Below are positions 9,880 to 17,863 of a stretch of DNA of 33,769 bases, piece after piece. The notes beneath the pieces are model-generated. The model ran no database searches and was not told where the DNA came from. It saw nothing but the letters and a program-made list of their open reading frames with translations. Numbering within the stretch: position 1 is the stretch's first letter; each line of letters begins with the position of its first letter. The position numbers and the translations under genes are program-made. Source of the stretch: Clostridia bacterium (lineage in GTDB: Bacteria; Bacillota; Dehalobacteriia; Dehalobacteriales; Dehalobacteriaceae); contig DUPU01000135.1 of NCBI GenBank assembly GCA_012838175.1, positions 1 through 33,769 on the forward strand, written 5' to 3'.

Positions 9880-10347
9880 TTAAAAATCTACCATTAAATG
9901 AGCCTTGGCAATCTCATCCATGTTAAACAAAAATTTGTCTTGATTATTAACCAAAACCGCTACTTGATCCCTTTCCACCCCCAATAATTTACCAATATAA
10001 TCTTTTTGACCCTCTCTGGCCGAAAATAATTTAATTCTTACTTTTTCCCCGCTGAATCTTTGGAAATCTTTCAGGGATTTTAACGGTCGTTCAATTCCCG
10101 GAGAAGATACTTCCAGGAGGTAGGAATGGGGAATGGGATCGTGTTTATCTAAGGCATCTCCCACAATATTACTAACCAATTCACAAGCTCGATGATCAAT
10201 TCCTTTTTCATGATCAATAAAAAATCGTAATACCCAATTATTACCCTCTTTTTGATATTCTATATCCACGAGTTCAAAACCGGCCTGTTCGATTAAAGGT
10301 TGAGCTATATCTCGCACCTGTTTTTCAATTTTACCGTTTTTGTGCAT
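9880..10347 (-). CDS. rimP: Ribosome maturation factor RimP
   Basis: RimP binds the 30S subunit and is required for its assembly. The 155-residue protein has the N-terminal domain with GFELVDIEYQKEG, then IDHRACELVSNIVGDALDKHD and the signature YLLEVSSPGIERPLK near residue 80, followed by the SH3-like C-terminal domain (GEKVRIKL, IGKLLGVERDQVAVLV). The ATG is preceded by GGAGG. It is the first gene of the nusA-infB operon, as in most bacteria. Its roughly 120-nt upstream segment follows a promoter plus hairpin (see separate entries), suggesting leader control. Confidence 0.96.
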   Translation of the reverse strand: MHKNGKIEKQVRDIAQPLIEQAGFELVDIEYQKEGNNWVLRFFIDHEKGIDHRACELVSNIVGDALDKHDPIPHSYLLEVSSPGIERPLKSLKDFQRFSGEKVRIKLFSAREGQKDYIGKLLGVERDQVAVLVNNQDKFLFNMDEIAKAHLMVDF

Positions 10348-10472
10348 TTAATTTCCTCCAATCCAACAAATCAAAACATTTCTAAAGATTATGTTTACCC
10401 TGCCCCTTGGTATAATATTCTTTTAAGCATAACAATTCTTTAAGAAAATCTATTTTGCCAATTCAAATGAAA

Positions 10473-10492
10473 AAGTGGGTTAAAACCCACTT
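10473..10492 (-). terminator. Terminator-like hairpin in the leader upstream of rimP (possible attenuator)
   Basis: A 9-bp inverted repeat AAGTGGGTT/AACCCACTT with a minimal centre is followed in the minus direction by TTTTTC. It sits about 25-45 nt after the probable start site of the promoter at 10524-10552 and about 125 nt before rimP. No complete gene lies between that promoter and this hairpin, so it is either an attenuator of the rimP operon or the end of a very short RNA. Confidence 0.6.
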
Positions 10493-10523
10493 GTTTACAA
10501 ATTCGTTCCCCTTCTCCTCAATA

Positions 10524-10552
10524 ACTATAACACAAAATGGAAAATTTGACAA
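10524..10552 (-). promoter_or_regulatory. Sigma-A-type promoter upstream of the rimP-nusA-infB operon
   Basis: TTGTCA (10547-10552) and TATAGT (10524-10529) are separated by 17 nt. The expected start is near 10517. The early transcript contains a strong Shine-Dalgarno-like tract (GAGGAGAAGGGG) with no open frame after it: the only start at good spacing is a TTG followed at once by TAA. Confidence 0.65.
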
Positions 10553-10660
10553 GTCTCAAAGAAGCTTTGATTGCAAACAAAAAAAACAGCTAAAAAATTC
10601 GTTACTGAATCAGGAACCAATAGTTGCAAAATGGTTGCAGTTTTTCATTTTTCGCCTATG

Positions 10661-10697
10661 TTAAAAAAATTAAAGAGCCGCAATCCCTTGCGACTCT
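10661..10697 (-). terminator. Intrinsic terminator after tRNA-Pro
   Basis: A 10-bp stem (AGAGTCGCAA with TTGCGGCTCT, one G-U pair, 4-nt loop) is followed in the minus direction by TTAATTTTTTT. It ends the tRNA transcript and probably any read-through from aspartokinase. The stretch from here to the rimP promoter (about 110 bp) holds nothing else I can recognise. Confidence 0.88.
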
Positions 10698-10707
10698 AGT
10701 ATCTTCC

Positions 10708-10785
10708 TGGTCGGAGCGACACGACTTGAACGTGCGGCCTCTACCACCCCAAGGTAGCGCTCTAGCCAAACTGAGCTACGCCCCG
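10708..10785 (-). tRNA. tRNA-Pro (anticodon GGG)
   Basis: A full cloverleaf can be folded on the minus strand. The acceptor stem is CGGGGCG/CGCTCCG with one G-U pair; the D arm is GCTC/GAGC; the anticodon stem CTACC/GGTAG encloses the 7-nt loop TTGGGGT with anticodon GGG, which reads CCC (and CCU by wobble) proline codons; the T arm is GCACG/CGTGT with loop TTCAAGT. The 3' CCA is encoded at 10708-10710. It is a single tRNA lying between aspartokinase and the rimP operon, with its own promoter and terminator. Confidence 0.95.
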
Positions 10786-10799
10786 AAAAGCCACTAACT

Positions 10800-10828
10800 A
10801 TATTATAATATTTATCTTCACCTGTCAA
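10800..10828 (-). promoter_or_regulatory. Strong promoter for tRNA-Pro
   Basis: A consensus TTGACA (10823-10828) is followed 15 nt later by a consensus TATAAT (10802-10807), or 17 nt later by the overlapping TAATAT (10800-10805). It lies between the aspartokinase stop and the tRNA 5' end. Confidence 0.7.
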
Positions 10829-10849
10829 TAGCTATGCAGGTAGAATTAT

Positions 10850-12082
10850 TTACGCCGGCTGATCTAATTCAAAGGCCTCATGTAATATTACTACCGCCTT
10901 TTTAATAAGCTCAGACCTGATTATGCAAGAAACTTTAATTTCAGAAGTGGCAATCATTTCGATATTAATGTTGTTTTCCGCCAAGGCTTCAAACATACGG
11001 GCAGCCACACCGGGATTAGTAATCATTCCGGCTCCCACAATAGATATTTTGGCCACATCACTATCATAGGAAAACTCCCTGGCCCCGATTTTTTCCTTAA
11101 TATCTGCCAGTACTTCTTTTGTTTTTTCTAAATCGTCTTTGGTAATGGTAAATGAAATATCGGTTATATTATCCCTTTGCTGGCTTTGAATGATCATATC
11201 TACATTAATTTTTTCATCTGCCAAAGCCCGGAAAAGTTTACTGGCCGACCCGGGAATATCAGGAACATCGAATAAGGTAACCTTTGCTACATTCAGGTCG
11301 TAAGCCACACCCCGCACAACCATTTCTTTTTCTACGATTTTATTCATTTCTTCAACCCCCTGCACTATCGTTCCAATATTTTCATTAAAGCTGGACCTGA
11401 CATGGATTTTCACTCCGAATTCTTTAGCTATTTCCACGCTGCGCGGATGCAAAACAGCTGCTCCTAAACAAGCCAGTTCCAACATTTCATCATAAGAGAT
11501 GGCGCTAAGTTTTTGCGCTTTAGGCACTATTCTGGGATCGGTAGTATATACCCCGTCTACATCCGTGAAAATTTCACATACATCGGCATTAAGCGCAGCA
11601 GCCAGGGCTACAGCACTGGTATCGGATCCCCCCCGTCCCAAGGTAGTTATTTCATTTTCTTCAGTTACTCCTTGGAATCCGGCTACAATCACTATCCGGT
11701 TTAAGCTTAATTCCTCTTCTAACCTGGTAGAATCAATGCTCAATATCTTTGACTTGGAGTGAACCGGGTCTGTAAGAATACCCGCTTGTTGACCGGTAAG
11801 GGAAACAGATCGGTAGCCCAAATCATTAAGGGCCATGGCAAGTAATGCCACTGATTGCTGTTCTCCTGTGGATAAAAGCATGTCCATTTCTCTTTTAGGC
11901 GGGTTTTTGGCAACTTGTTTTGCTAAATCAATAAGGTTATCTGTGGTATCCCCCATAGCAGAAACAACTACCACCACTTGATTGCCTTTATCATAGGTTG
12001 ATCCGATTCTTTTGGCCACTCTTTTTATACACTCAGCATTTGCAACGGAACTTCCCCCAAATTTCTGTACTATAATTGCCAT
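10850..12082 (-). CDS. lysC: Aspartate kinase (aspartokinase II type)
   Basis: Aspartokinase phosphorylates aspartate, the first step to lysine, threonine and methionine. The 410-residue protein has the kinase motif KFGGSSVA at residues 7-14, TLGRGGSDTSAVALAAAL near residue 150, and FTDVDGVYTTDPR, followed by two C-terminal ACT domains (SKLFRALADEKINVDMI and AARMFEALAENNINIEMI) that bind the feedback amino acid. An in-frame ATG at codon 246 (11345-11347) is preceded by AGGGGG at 9 nt and could give a separate 165-residue beta subunit, as known for B. subtilis LysC. The context (pheB, hom, thrB) suggests a role in threonine/methionine supply. A start ATG after GGGAGG is clear. Confidence 0.95.
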   Translation of the reverse strand: MAIIVQKFGGSSVANAECIKRVAKRIGSTYDKGNQVVVVVSAMGDTTDNLIDLAKQVAKNPPKREMDMLLSTGEQQSVALLAMALNDLGYRSVSLTGQQAGILTDPVHSKSKILSIDSTRLEEELSLNRIVIVAGFQGVTEENEITTLGRGGSDTSAVALAAALNADVCEIFTDVDGVYTTDPRIVPKAQKLSAISYDEMLELACLGAAVLHPRSVEIAKEFGVKIHVRSSFNENIGTIVQGVEEMNKIVEKEMVVRGVAYDLNVAKVTLFDVPDIPGSASKLFRALADEKINVDMIIQSQQRDNITDISFTITKDDLEKTKEVLADIKEKIGAREFSYDSDVAKISIVGAGMITNPGVAARMFEALAENNINIEMIATSEIKVSCIIRSELIKKAVVILHEAFELDQPA

Positions 12083-12126
12083 TTTTTATATTCTTCCTCC
12101 CTGCCGAAAATTTATCATGTATAATT

Positions 12127-12154
12127 ATTTTAAGGTCCCTTTAAATATTTTCAA
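12127..12154 (-). promoter_or_regulatory. Possible internal promoter for aspartokinase
   Basis: TTGAAA (12149-12154) and TAAAAT (12127-12132) are 16 nt apart in the 86-nt gap between thrB and aspartokinase. The match is reasonable, but the region is AT-rich, so chance is possible. Confidence 0.4.
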
Positions 12155-12168
12155 GTAAATTTTCCGGC

Positions 12169-13071
12169 TCAATCAGTTTTAACTAATACAGCACCCTGAA
12201 CATCAGGGTACAAATCTAAAGTTTTTGCGGAAATACCATGTTTTTTAAAGGCCTTAACCATAGCTTCCGCCACCTCTGTTCCATCTCCGGTGACAAAAGC
12301 AATCAAAGTCGGGCCGGCACCACTGATGGCAACAGACAAAGCCCCTCTTTCTTTAGCCTGATTAAAAACATCCTGCATACCCGGAATCAATGACATCCGA
12401 TATGGTTGATGCAACCTGTCCTCCATCATTTTGCCAAACAAGTTTAAATCTCCGTTCATTAATGCACCGACCATTAAAGAGGACCGGCTAATATTAAACA
12501 CGGCATCTGACCTGTCAATCATAACAGGTATTACCTTGCGCGCTGTCATGGTTGATAATTGAAAATCCGGAATAGCAAAAATCCCATGCAATTCTTTAGG
12601 AGGTTCGATTTTTAAACAATCCACACGATCGATTCCAACTACCGATATGGTCATTCCCCCAAAAATTGCCGGAGCGATATTATCAGGATGACCTTCCATC
12701 TCTACCGCCATCTTAAATATCTCATCCTTGGACAAATAAGCCCCGGAAATCTCGTTGGCTAAAAGCATCCCTCCCCCGATTATGGAGGCGGAACTCCCCA
12801 TCCCCCTGGCAATGGGGATATTATTCTCTAACTTAATTCTTAAACCACTGGGGTGATAGTTAACCTTGTCGAAAACCTTTTTAGCAGCCTGATATACAAT
12901 ATTATCTTCTCCCCGGGATATTTCCTCCGCTCCTTCTCCGGAAACTTCTATCTCCAGTCCCTCGGCTAATACCTCAAAAGTAATATAATTATATAACCGG
13001 AAAGCCATGCCAATGGTATCAAAACCCGGCCCTAAATTACCTGATGTTGCTGGTATACGAACTTTCAGCAT
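12169..13071 (-). CDS. thrB: Homoserine kinase
   Basis: This GHMP-family kinase makes O-phosphohomoserine for threonine synthesis. The 300-residue protein begins with the family's LKVRIPATSGNLGPGFDTIGMA, has the ATP-binding GHMP motif IPIARGMGSSASIIGGGMLLAN near residues 85-105, GHPDNIAPAIFGG, and the C-terminal ALSVAISGAGPTLIAF. It follows hom with a 20-nt gap. Threonine synthase (thrC) is not next to it, unlike many Firmicutes operons. Confidence 0.97.
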   Translation of the reverse strand: MLKVRIPATSGNLGPGFDTIGMAFRLYNYITFEVLAEGLEIEVSGEGAEEISRGEDNIVYQAAKKVFDKVNYHPSGLRIKLENNIPIARGMGSSASIIGGGMLLANEISGAYLSKDEIFKMAVEMEGHPDNIAPAIFGGMTISVVGIDRVDCLKIEPPKELHGIFAIPDFQLSTMTARKVIPVMIDRSDAVFNISRSSLMVGALMNGDLNLFGKMMEDRLHQPYRMSLIPGMQDVFNQAKERGALSVAISGAGPTLIAFVTGDGTEVAEAMVKAFKKHGISAKTLDLYPDVQGAVLVKTD

Positions 13072-13091
13072 TTTCTTGAAGCGCTCCCTTT

Positions 13092-14405
13092 TTAGTCAGT
13101 TTCTTCCACCCTAATTACATTTTCCACTCTTTCCACACTGGACAAGCCACTAATAATAGCTATGGCATCCTTTAAACTGTGCTCTTCAACGGCATGGGTA
13201 ATCAATACTATTTCCGCATGGTTCTCTTCGCTAATCCTTTTTTGAATGACGGAAGCGATACTTACGTTTTGATTACCAAGAACAGCGGCAATGCTGGCTA
13301 AGACCCCTGGTTGATCTTTTACCACCATCCTTAAATAATACTTAGTTCTAATTTCCCCGATAGGTTTAATCCTTTTATGTTCAAAACAAGTGCAGCCTAA
13401 CCGTCCTCGAGCTGAAAACCTAATGTTGCGGGCCGCGGAAATAATATCACCGACAATAGCACTGGCTGTAGGCAGCTCCCCGGCACCACGGCCATAAAAC
13501 ATGGTCTTACCCACGGCATCTCCTTCCACAAATACAGCATTAAAAGAATCATTAACGGCACTAAGGGGATGAGTAGAAGGTATCATCGCCGGATGCACCC
13601 GCACCTCAATCTCTTCATTCTCTAATTTGGCAATACCTAATAGTTTAATAGTATACCCCAACTCCTGAGCATAAGCAATATCAAGTGCGGAAATATTGGT
13701 TATTCCTTCTACATAAACAGAAGCGTCGGTCACCCGGCTGTTAAATGCAATAGAGGCCAAAATAGCCACTTTTCTCGCTGCATCAAAACCGCCTACATCC
13801 GAGGTAGGGTCTGCTTCAGCATAACCCAGCTTCTGGGCCTGTTCTAAAACCTCTTGAAAACTTTTCTTTTCTTTCGTCATTTTTGTTAAAATAAAATTGG
13901 TTGTCCCATTGACTATCCCCATAATTTGCTTAATTTGATTCCCTGCAAGACTTTCTTTCATCGATTGAATAATAGGAATCCCGCCGGCGACACTGGCTTC
14001 AAAAAACAAATCAGTTTGATGATGAGAAGCAGCTTCAAACAGCTCTTTGCCATGGGCGGCAATTAAGTCTTTATTTGCCGTCACCACGCTTTTACCCTTT
14101 TCCAGAGCCTTAATAATATATTCCAGTGCAGGGTGAATACCACCGATCACCTCCACTATAATGTCAATTTCCGGATCTCCAATCAATTCATTGACATCTG
14201 AAGTAAGAATACTTTCATTTAAGCCTAATTCCTTAATCTTAGCAGATACTCTTTCTATGTCTTTATCTAATACCCGTTTTATTTCCAAGTCTGCTCCAAT
14301 CCGGTGGGCTATAACTTCCTGATTTTTCAGCAAGACCTTGATTACACCGGTACCTACCGTACCCACACCCATTAATCCGATTTTTATGACTTTTTTATCC
14401 TCCAT
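13092..14405 (-). CDS. hom: Homoserine dehydrogenase
   Basis: Reduces aspartate semialdehyde to homoserine with NAD(P)H. The 437-residue protein has the Rossmann motif GLMGVGTVGTGVIKVL at the N-terminus, VVTANKDLIAAHGKELF, the catalytic region GIVNGTTNFILTKM and LGYAEADPTSDVGGFDAARK, and a C-terminal ACT domain (LRMVVKDQPGVLASIAAVLGNQNVSI). The start ATG is 11 nt after GGAGG; an intervening ATG at better spacing opens only a five-codon frame ending in TAA, overlapping the hom start. It follows the pheB-type gene and precedes thrB. Confidence 0.97.
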   Translation of the reverse strand: MEDKKVIKIGLMGVGTVGTGVIKVLLKNQEVIAHRIGADLEIKRVLDKDIERVSAKIKELGLNESILTSDVNELIGDPEIDIIVEVIGGIHPALEYIIKALEKGKSVVTANKDLIAAHGKELFEAASHHQTDLFFEASVAGGIPIIQSMKESLAGNQIKQIMGIVNGTTNFILTKMTKEKKSFQEVLEQAQKLGYAEADPTSDVGGFDAARKVAILASIAFNSRVTDASVYVEGITNISALDIAYAQELGYTIKLLGIAKLENEEIEVRVHPAMIPSTHPLSAVNDSFNAVFVEGDAVGKTMFYGRGAGELPTASAIVGDIISAARNIRFSARGRLGCTCFEHKRIKPIGEIRTKYYLRMVVKDQPGVLASIAAVLGNQNVSIASVIQKRISEENHAEIVLITHAVEEHSLKDAIAIISGLSSVERVENVIRVEETD

Positions 14406-14433
14406 AACCCATTTATCCTCCTAAAACAATATA

Positions 14434-14895
14434 TTAAATACTCTGCCCCACCAATTCTACCCTCAATACACCGGAAGTAGCCAAAAGGCAGTTTAATAAC
14501 TCCGGAATATTAATTTCCATCTGCCCAGATTCTATAGACACAGTAACATTGGCCATACCTTGCAAGGGTAATCCCTGATTAATAGTTAAAATGTTGCCGT
14601 TAAAGGAAGCGATAGCGTTGATAACTCCCGAGAGAACACCGGACCGGTGGTCAAGAATCATGTTGATAGTGACAATTTTCTCTTTCCGCTCTTGATAAAA
14701 AGGAAAAATACCGTCCCGATACTTATAAAAAGCACTTCGGCTTATTCCTACAAGGTCAACAGCCTGATTGATGGTATCCGCCTTTCCTTTCGCCAATATT
14801 TCTTTTACCTGAGCGGTCTTCACTACTGCCTCGGGAAGGATATCTTCCGAAACAATATAAAATCGGCGGTTGGCTTTCAGTTTCATCTCCTCCAA
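14434..14895 (-). CDS. pheB: PheB-type ACT domain protein (UPF0735)
   Basis: A roughly 154-residue protein with an N-terminal FYIVSEDILPEAVVKTAQVKEIL segment, a helix-turn-helix-like part containing the family hallmark SRSAFYKYRDGIFPFY, and a C-terminal ACT domain (DHRSGVLSGVINAIASFNGNILTINQ, PLQGMANVTVSI). ACT domains bind amino acids; in Firmicutes this family lies beside hom or pheA and is thought to be regulatory. The frame extends to an ATG at 14943, but a good -10 box overlaps that codon, so I place the start at TTG 14893-14895, 5 nt after GGGGG; ATG 14884-14886 is an alternative. It heads the hom-thrB-aspartokinase operon. Confidence 0.88.
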   Translation of the reverse strand: MEEMKLKANRRFYIVSEDILPEAVVKTAQVKEILAKGKADTINQAVDLVGISRSAFYKYRDGIFPFYQERKEKIVTINMILDHRSGVLSGVINAIASFNGNILTINQGLPLQGMANVTVSIESGQMEINIPELLNCLLATSGVLRVELVGQSI

Positions 14896-14934
14896 TGTAT
14901 CCCCCTGGCATACTTTTATCTTCCCATAGTGTAC

Positions 14935-14963
14935 AGTATACATATATTTTAATAATTAAGCAA
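14935..14963 (-). promoter_or_regulatory. Promoter of the pheB-hom-thrB-aspartokinase operon
   Basis: TTGCTT (14958-14963) and TATACT (14935-14940) lie 17 nt apart, and the predicted start is about 35 nt before the chosen pheB start codon. The short leader leaves no room for a T-box or riboswitch. Confidence 0.6.
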
Positions 14964-14981
14964 TACCTTTTTCAAAACAAA

Positions 14982-15001
14982 AAAGGTGGTGAACCACCTT
15001 T
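14982..15001 (-). terminator. Intrinsic terminator after spoIVA
   Basis: An 8-bp stem AAAGGTGG/CCACCTTT with a 4-nt loop is followed in the minus direction by TTTTTTGTTTTG. It lies about 80 nt beyond the spoIVA stop codon. Confidence 0.88.
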
Positions 15002-15080
15002 CTTTGAACAGATATTTTTTCTTTGCCATCCTCATGATTTAACAGAAAACCGGATCCTTGAACTTGGAAAAGTTACTGCC

Positions 15081-16559
15081 TTAGAGTATGATACAAATTA
15101 GTCCGCCTCCTCCTTCATTGGCAATACGTTGCAATGTTTCCTGGAGCTTTAGTTGGGCATTTTCTGGCATCCGGTATAATTTGCTTTGAATTCCCTCTTG
15201 CACCAATTCATGAAGTGATTTACCAAAAATATTGGTATTCCAAATCCTCTGGGGATCATCTTCAAATTCTTCTAAAATATAGCGTACTAATTCTTCACAT
15301 TGCTTTTCCGTGCCTATTAACGGTGTTATTTCTGTTGAAATATTTGCCCTGATTAAATGAAAACTTGGAGCACTGGCTTTAAGTTTAACCCCGAATCGTC
15401 CTCCCTGTTTAATCAGTTCCGGTTCTTCCAAGGTCATTTCGTCCAAACGGGGCGTAACCACTCCGTAGCCGGTATTTCTGACTTCTTCTACGGCATAGGC
15501 TACCTTGTTCCATTCCTTATTGGCATGGCTGTATTCCCTTAACAGCTTTAATAAGGTATGGTCGCCTTCAATTGGTGTACCTGTGACTTCTTCCAAAATG
15601 CGGTGGAACAAACCATCCTGCAAAGTAATTTCAATGGAAGCAACCCCTGTCCCCAAATCCATGTGACTGAGAATAACCGAATCAATTATTTCCGGTTTAT
15701 TTAACTCCTGCAGGGACCAATCAATATCCCGCAAGCGTCGGACATTTTGCACGGTATTTTTAATATTTTCTTCACACTGACTGCGCAGCCAGTGGGTCGC
15801 ATCCAATTCTTCAATCCACAATGGAAGGTTTATATTTACCTCCGTCACAGGGAACTCATAAAGAGACTGATGCAATACTCTCATTACATCATCATGGTCC
15901 ATGGAATAAGCATTAACCGGTATAACGGAAACATTGTACCTTTCACCTAAGGTTTCCGCCAAAGCCAAAGTTTCCGGATCGTAAGGATGAACAGAATTTA
16001 ATACAATAATAAAAGGTTTGTTCAATTCCTTTAACTCAAAGATTACCCTTTCTTCCGCCTCTAAATAACTTTCCCGGGGAATTTCCGTGATGCTCCCGTC
16101 AGTTACAATAACAATACCAATCGTGGAATGGTCGGCAATTACCTTTCTGGTTCCAATTTCCGCCGCTTCCTGAAAGGGAATTTCCTCATCAAACCAAGGT
16201 GTATGCACCATTCTTGGTCCGTCCTCTTCCTCAAAGCCCAGGGCACCGGGAACTGCGTATCCTACACAATCCACTAATCTCACCCTCATATCGATGCCTT
16301 CTCGAACAGATATCTCCACCGCCTCGGATGGAATAAATTTAGGCTCCGTTGTCATAATGGTCCGACCGGCACCGCTTTGAGGCAATTCATCTTGCGCTCT
16401 TTCCCGTTCATGGAATTCTTGAATGTTGGGAAGGACAAGTAATTCCATGAACCTCTTGATAAAGGTAGATTTTCCTGTACGCACAGGTCCCACTACCCCT
16501 AAATAAATATCACCTCCGGTACGTTCTGCTATATCACGCAGAATATCATATTTTTCCAT
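15081..16559 (-). CDS. spoIVA: Stage IV sporulation protein A, spore coat morphogenetic ATPase
   Basis: SpoIVA polymerises with ATP hydrolysis on the outer forespore membrane and forms the base of the spore coat. The 492-residue length is that of the family. The Walker A motif GPVRTGKST occupies residues 24-32 (Lys30), ERAQDELPQSGAGRTIMTTEPKFIP follows, and RLVDCVGY near residue 97 is the Walker B region. The C-terminus ends in the hydrophobic GGGLICIIL needed in B. subtilis for membrane localisation through SpoVM. The ATG follows GGGAGG. It is monocistronic here: a terminator follows, and sigma-E-like motifs precede it. Confidence 0.98.
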   Translation of the reverse strand: MEKYDILRDIAERTGGDIYLGVVGPVRTGKSTFIKRFMELLVLPNIQEFHERERAQDELPQSGAGRTIMTTEPKFIPSEAVEISVREGIDMRVRLVDCVGYAVPGALGFEEEDGPRMVHTPWFDEEIPFQEAAEIGTRKVIADHSTIGIVIVTDGSITEIPRESYLEAEERVIFELKELNKPFIIVLNSVHPYDPETLALAETLGERYNVSVIPVNAYSMDHDDVMRVLHQSLYEFPVTEVNINLPLWIEELDATHWLRSQCEENIKNTVQNVRRLRDIDWSLQELNKPEIIDSVILSHMDLGTGVASIEITLQDGLFHRILEEVTGTPIEGDHTLLKLLREYSHANKEWNKVAYAVEEVRNTGYGVVTPRLDEMTLEEPELIKQGGRFGVKLKASAPSFHLIRANISTEITPLIGTEKQCEELVRYILEEFEDDPQRIWNTNIFGKSLHELVQEGIQSKLYRMPENAQLKLQETLQRIANEGGGGLICIIL

Positions 16560-16667
16560 TAACTTTTTCCCTCCCTTTAATAAACATTAATCCCAGACGA
16601 ACCCATCACACCATCCCTTTCGGGTAGGCGGAATGTCCATTTATCCTTGACATGCTTTTTAATTTTA

Positions 16668-16695
16668 TATATATGATTCGTTCTGGTAATTATGA
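16668..16695 (-). promoter_or_regulatory. Sigma-E-like promoter (proximal) for spoIVA
   Basis: TCATAA (16690-16695) and CATATATA (16668-16675), spaced 14 nt, resemble the mother-cell sigma-E pattern (-35 ATA-type box, -10 CATACAAT-type box). It lies about 110-135 nt upstream of spoIVA. Confidence 0.5.
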
Positions 16696-16706
16696 CCAAA
16701 CAAAAA

Positions 16707-16735
16707 AAGTACGGATGTTTTTCCATACTTTTTAT
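16707..16735 (-). terminator. Terminator after gpsA
   Basis: Arms AAAAAGTA-GGA and TCC-TACTTTTT form an 11-bp stem interrupted by one mismatch, with a 6-nt loop and T-tract in the minus direction (ACTTTTTTTGTTTGG). It ends the DUF1614-to-gpsA transcription unit and overlaps the distal spoIVA promoter motif. Confidence 0.65.
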
Positions 16736-16757
16736 GCTCGTTCTGTAAAAATTATGA
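16729..16757 (-). promoter_or_regulatory. Sigma-E-like promoter (distal) for spoIVA
   Basis: TCATAA (16752-16757) and CATAAAAA (16729-16736), spaced 15 nt, form a near copy of the proximal motif, sharing also CAGAACGA in the spacer. Its -10 box lies inside the gpsA terminator stem, so the assignment is less sure than for the proximal copy. Confidence 0.35.
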
Positions 16758-16822
16758 ATGTTTTATTATTTTTATCTCCGATATTTAGGAAAAAGCCGGT
16801 TGTAGATTAAGAATAACCGATA

Positions 16823-17857
16823 TTAGTTTTGACCATCCCCTAACATTTCTCTTTCTCTCTCATGGGTTTTAGACCGGGACATAAGGCTTACCACAGCCTC
16901 TTGGGGATCTTTGCCTTCAAATAATACCTGATACATTTGCTCAGTGATCGGCATGACTACATTATTTTTTCGCGCTAAATGATAAGCAGCCCGGGTAGTA
17001 TTAATTCCTTCCACCACCATACCCATATTAGCCAAAACTTGACTTATCGATTGTCCTTGACCGATTTGGATTCCTGCGCGCCTGTTTCTGCTATGCATAC
17101 TGGTACAGGTTACTACCAGGTCTCCCAATCCGGCTAATCCGGAAAAAGTTTGTTCTTCAGCTCCCAGGGCTGTTCCCAGCCTGGTAATTTCAGCCAAACC
17201 CCGGGTTATCAAAGCTGCCTTGGTATTATCCCCATATCCTAAGCCGTCCGAAACACCCGTTCCCAAAGCAATAACATTTTTTAAGGCCCCGGCCAGTTCC
17301 ACTCCGATAATGTCATAGTTTAGATAAACTCGAAAATCAGTTGTCATAAAAGCATCCTGAACCGTTTCCCCGACCTTTTTATCCCGGGTCGCCACAACCA
17401 CCGCTGTAGGCAGATTCCGACCTACCTCTTCCGCATGACTGGGCCCGGATAATACTGTTATATTTTGAACAGGGATTTGGGCCAATTCTTCTTCCAAAAC
17501 ATTAGATAATCTGATAAATGATTCCGGTTCAAATCCCTTTGCCGTATTAACAATAATTGTTTCAGAATCAATATAAGAGCTGATTTCTTTGGCAACTTCC
17601 CGTACACTGTGGGAGGGAACGGCCATGACAATCATATGGTGCCCGGCCAGGTCTTTGGAAAGATCATGGCAAACCTTTAATTTCGGCGGAAGAAACACAC
17701 CGGGCAGATATTTTCGATTTTCTTTGGTACGTTTTATTGCTTCACATTGATTAATATTCCTGGCCCAAAGTGTAACCTGATAGCCTTTTTTAGCAAGAAG
17801 ATATGCTAAGGCAGTTCCCCAACTGCCAGCACCTAATACAGCAATTCTATAGTTCAT
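16823..17857 (-). CDS. gpsA: NAD(P)H-dependent glycerol-3-phosphate dehydrogenase
   Basis: Reduces dihydroxyacetone phosphate to sn-glycerol-3-phosphate for phospholipids. The 344-residue protein begins with the Rossmann motif IAVLGAGSWGTALAYLLAKKG, has MAVPSHSVREV, TVLSGPSHAEEVGRNLPTAVVVA, ELAGALKNVIALGTGVSDGLGYGDNTKAALITRGLAEI with the catalytic lysine, and FSGLAGLGDLVVTCTS. It follows plsY by 6 nt; together they make and acylate glycerol-3-phosphate. Confidence 0.97.
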   Translation of the reverse strand: MNYRIAVLGAGSWGTALAYLLAKKGYQVTLWARNINQCEAIKRTKENRKYLPGVFLPPKLKVCHDLSKDLAGHHMIVMAVPSHSVREVAKEISSYIDSETIIVNTAKGFEPESFIRLSNVLEEELAQIPVQNITVLSGPSHAEEVGRNLPTAVVVATRDKKVGETVQDAFMTTDFRVYLNYDIIGVELAGALKNVIALGTGVSDGLGYGDNTKAALITRGLAEITRLGTALGAEEQTFSGLAGLGDLVVTCTSMHSRNRRAGIQIGQGQSISQVLANMGMVVEGINTTRAAYHLARKNNVVMPITEQMYQVLFEGKDPQEAVVSLMSRSKTHEREREMLGDGQN

Positions 17858-17863
17858 ATATGT

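Noticed and set aside
10820-10840. Hairpin ACCTG/CAGGT between aspartokinase and the tRNA
   Set aside because: The stem is short, has no T-tract, and includes the tRNA promoter -35 box; not supported as a terminator.
14886-14981. T-box or riboswitch before the pheB-hom operon
   Set aside because: The promoter lies only about 35 nt before the start codon and no stem-loop array or T-box sequence is present.
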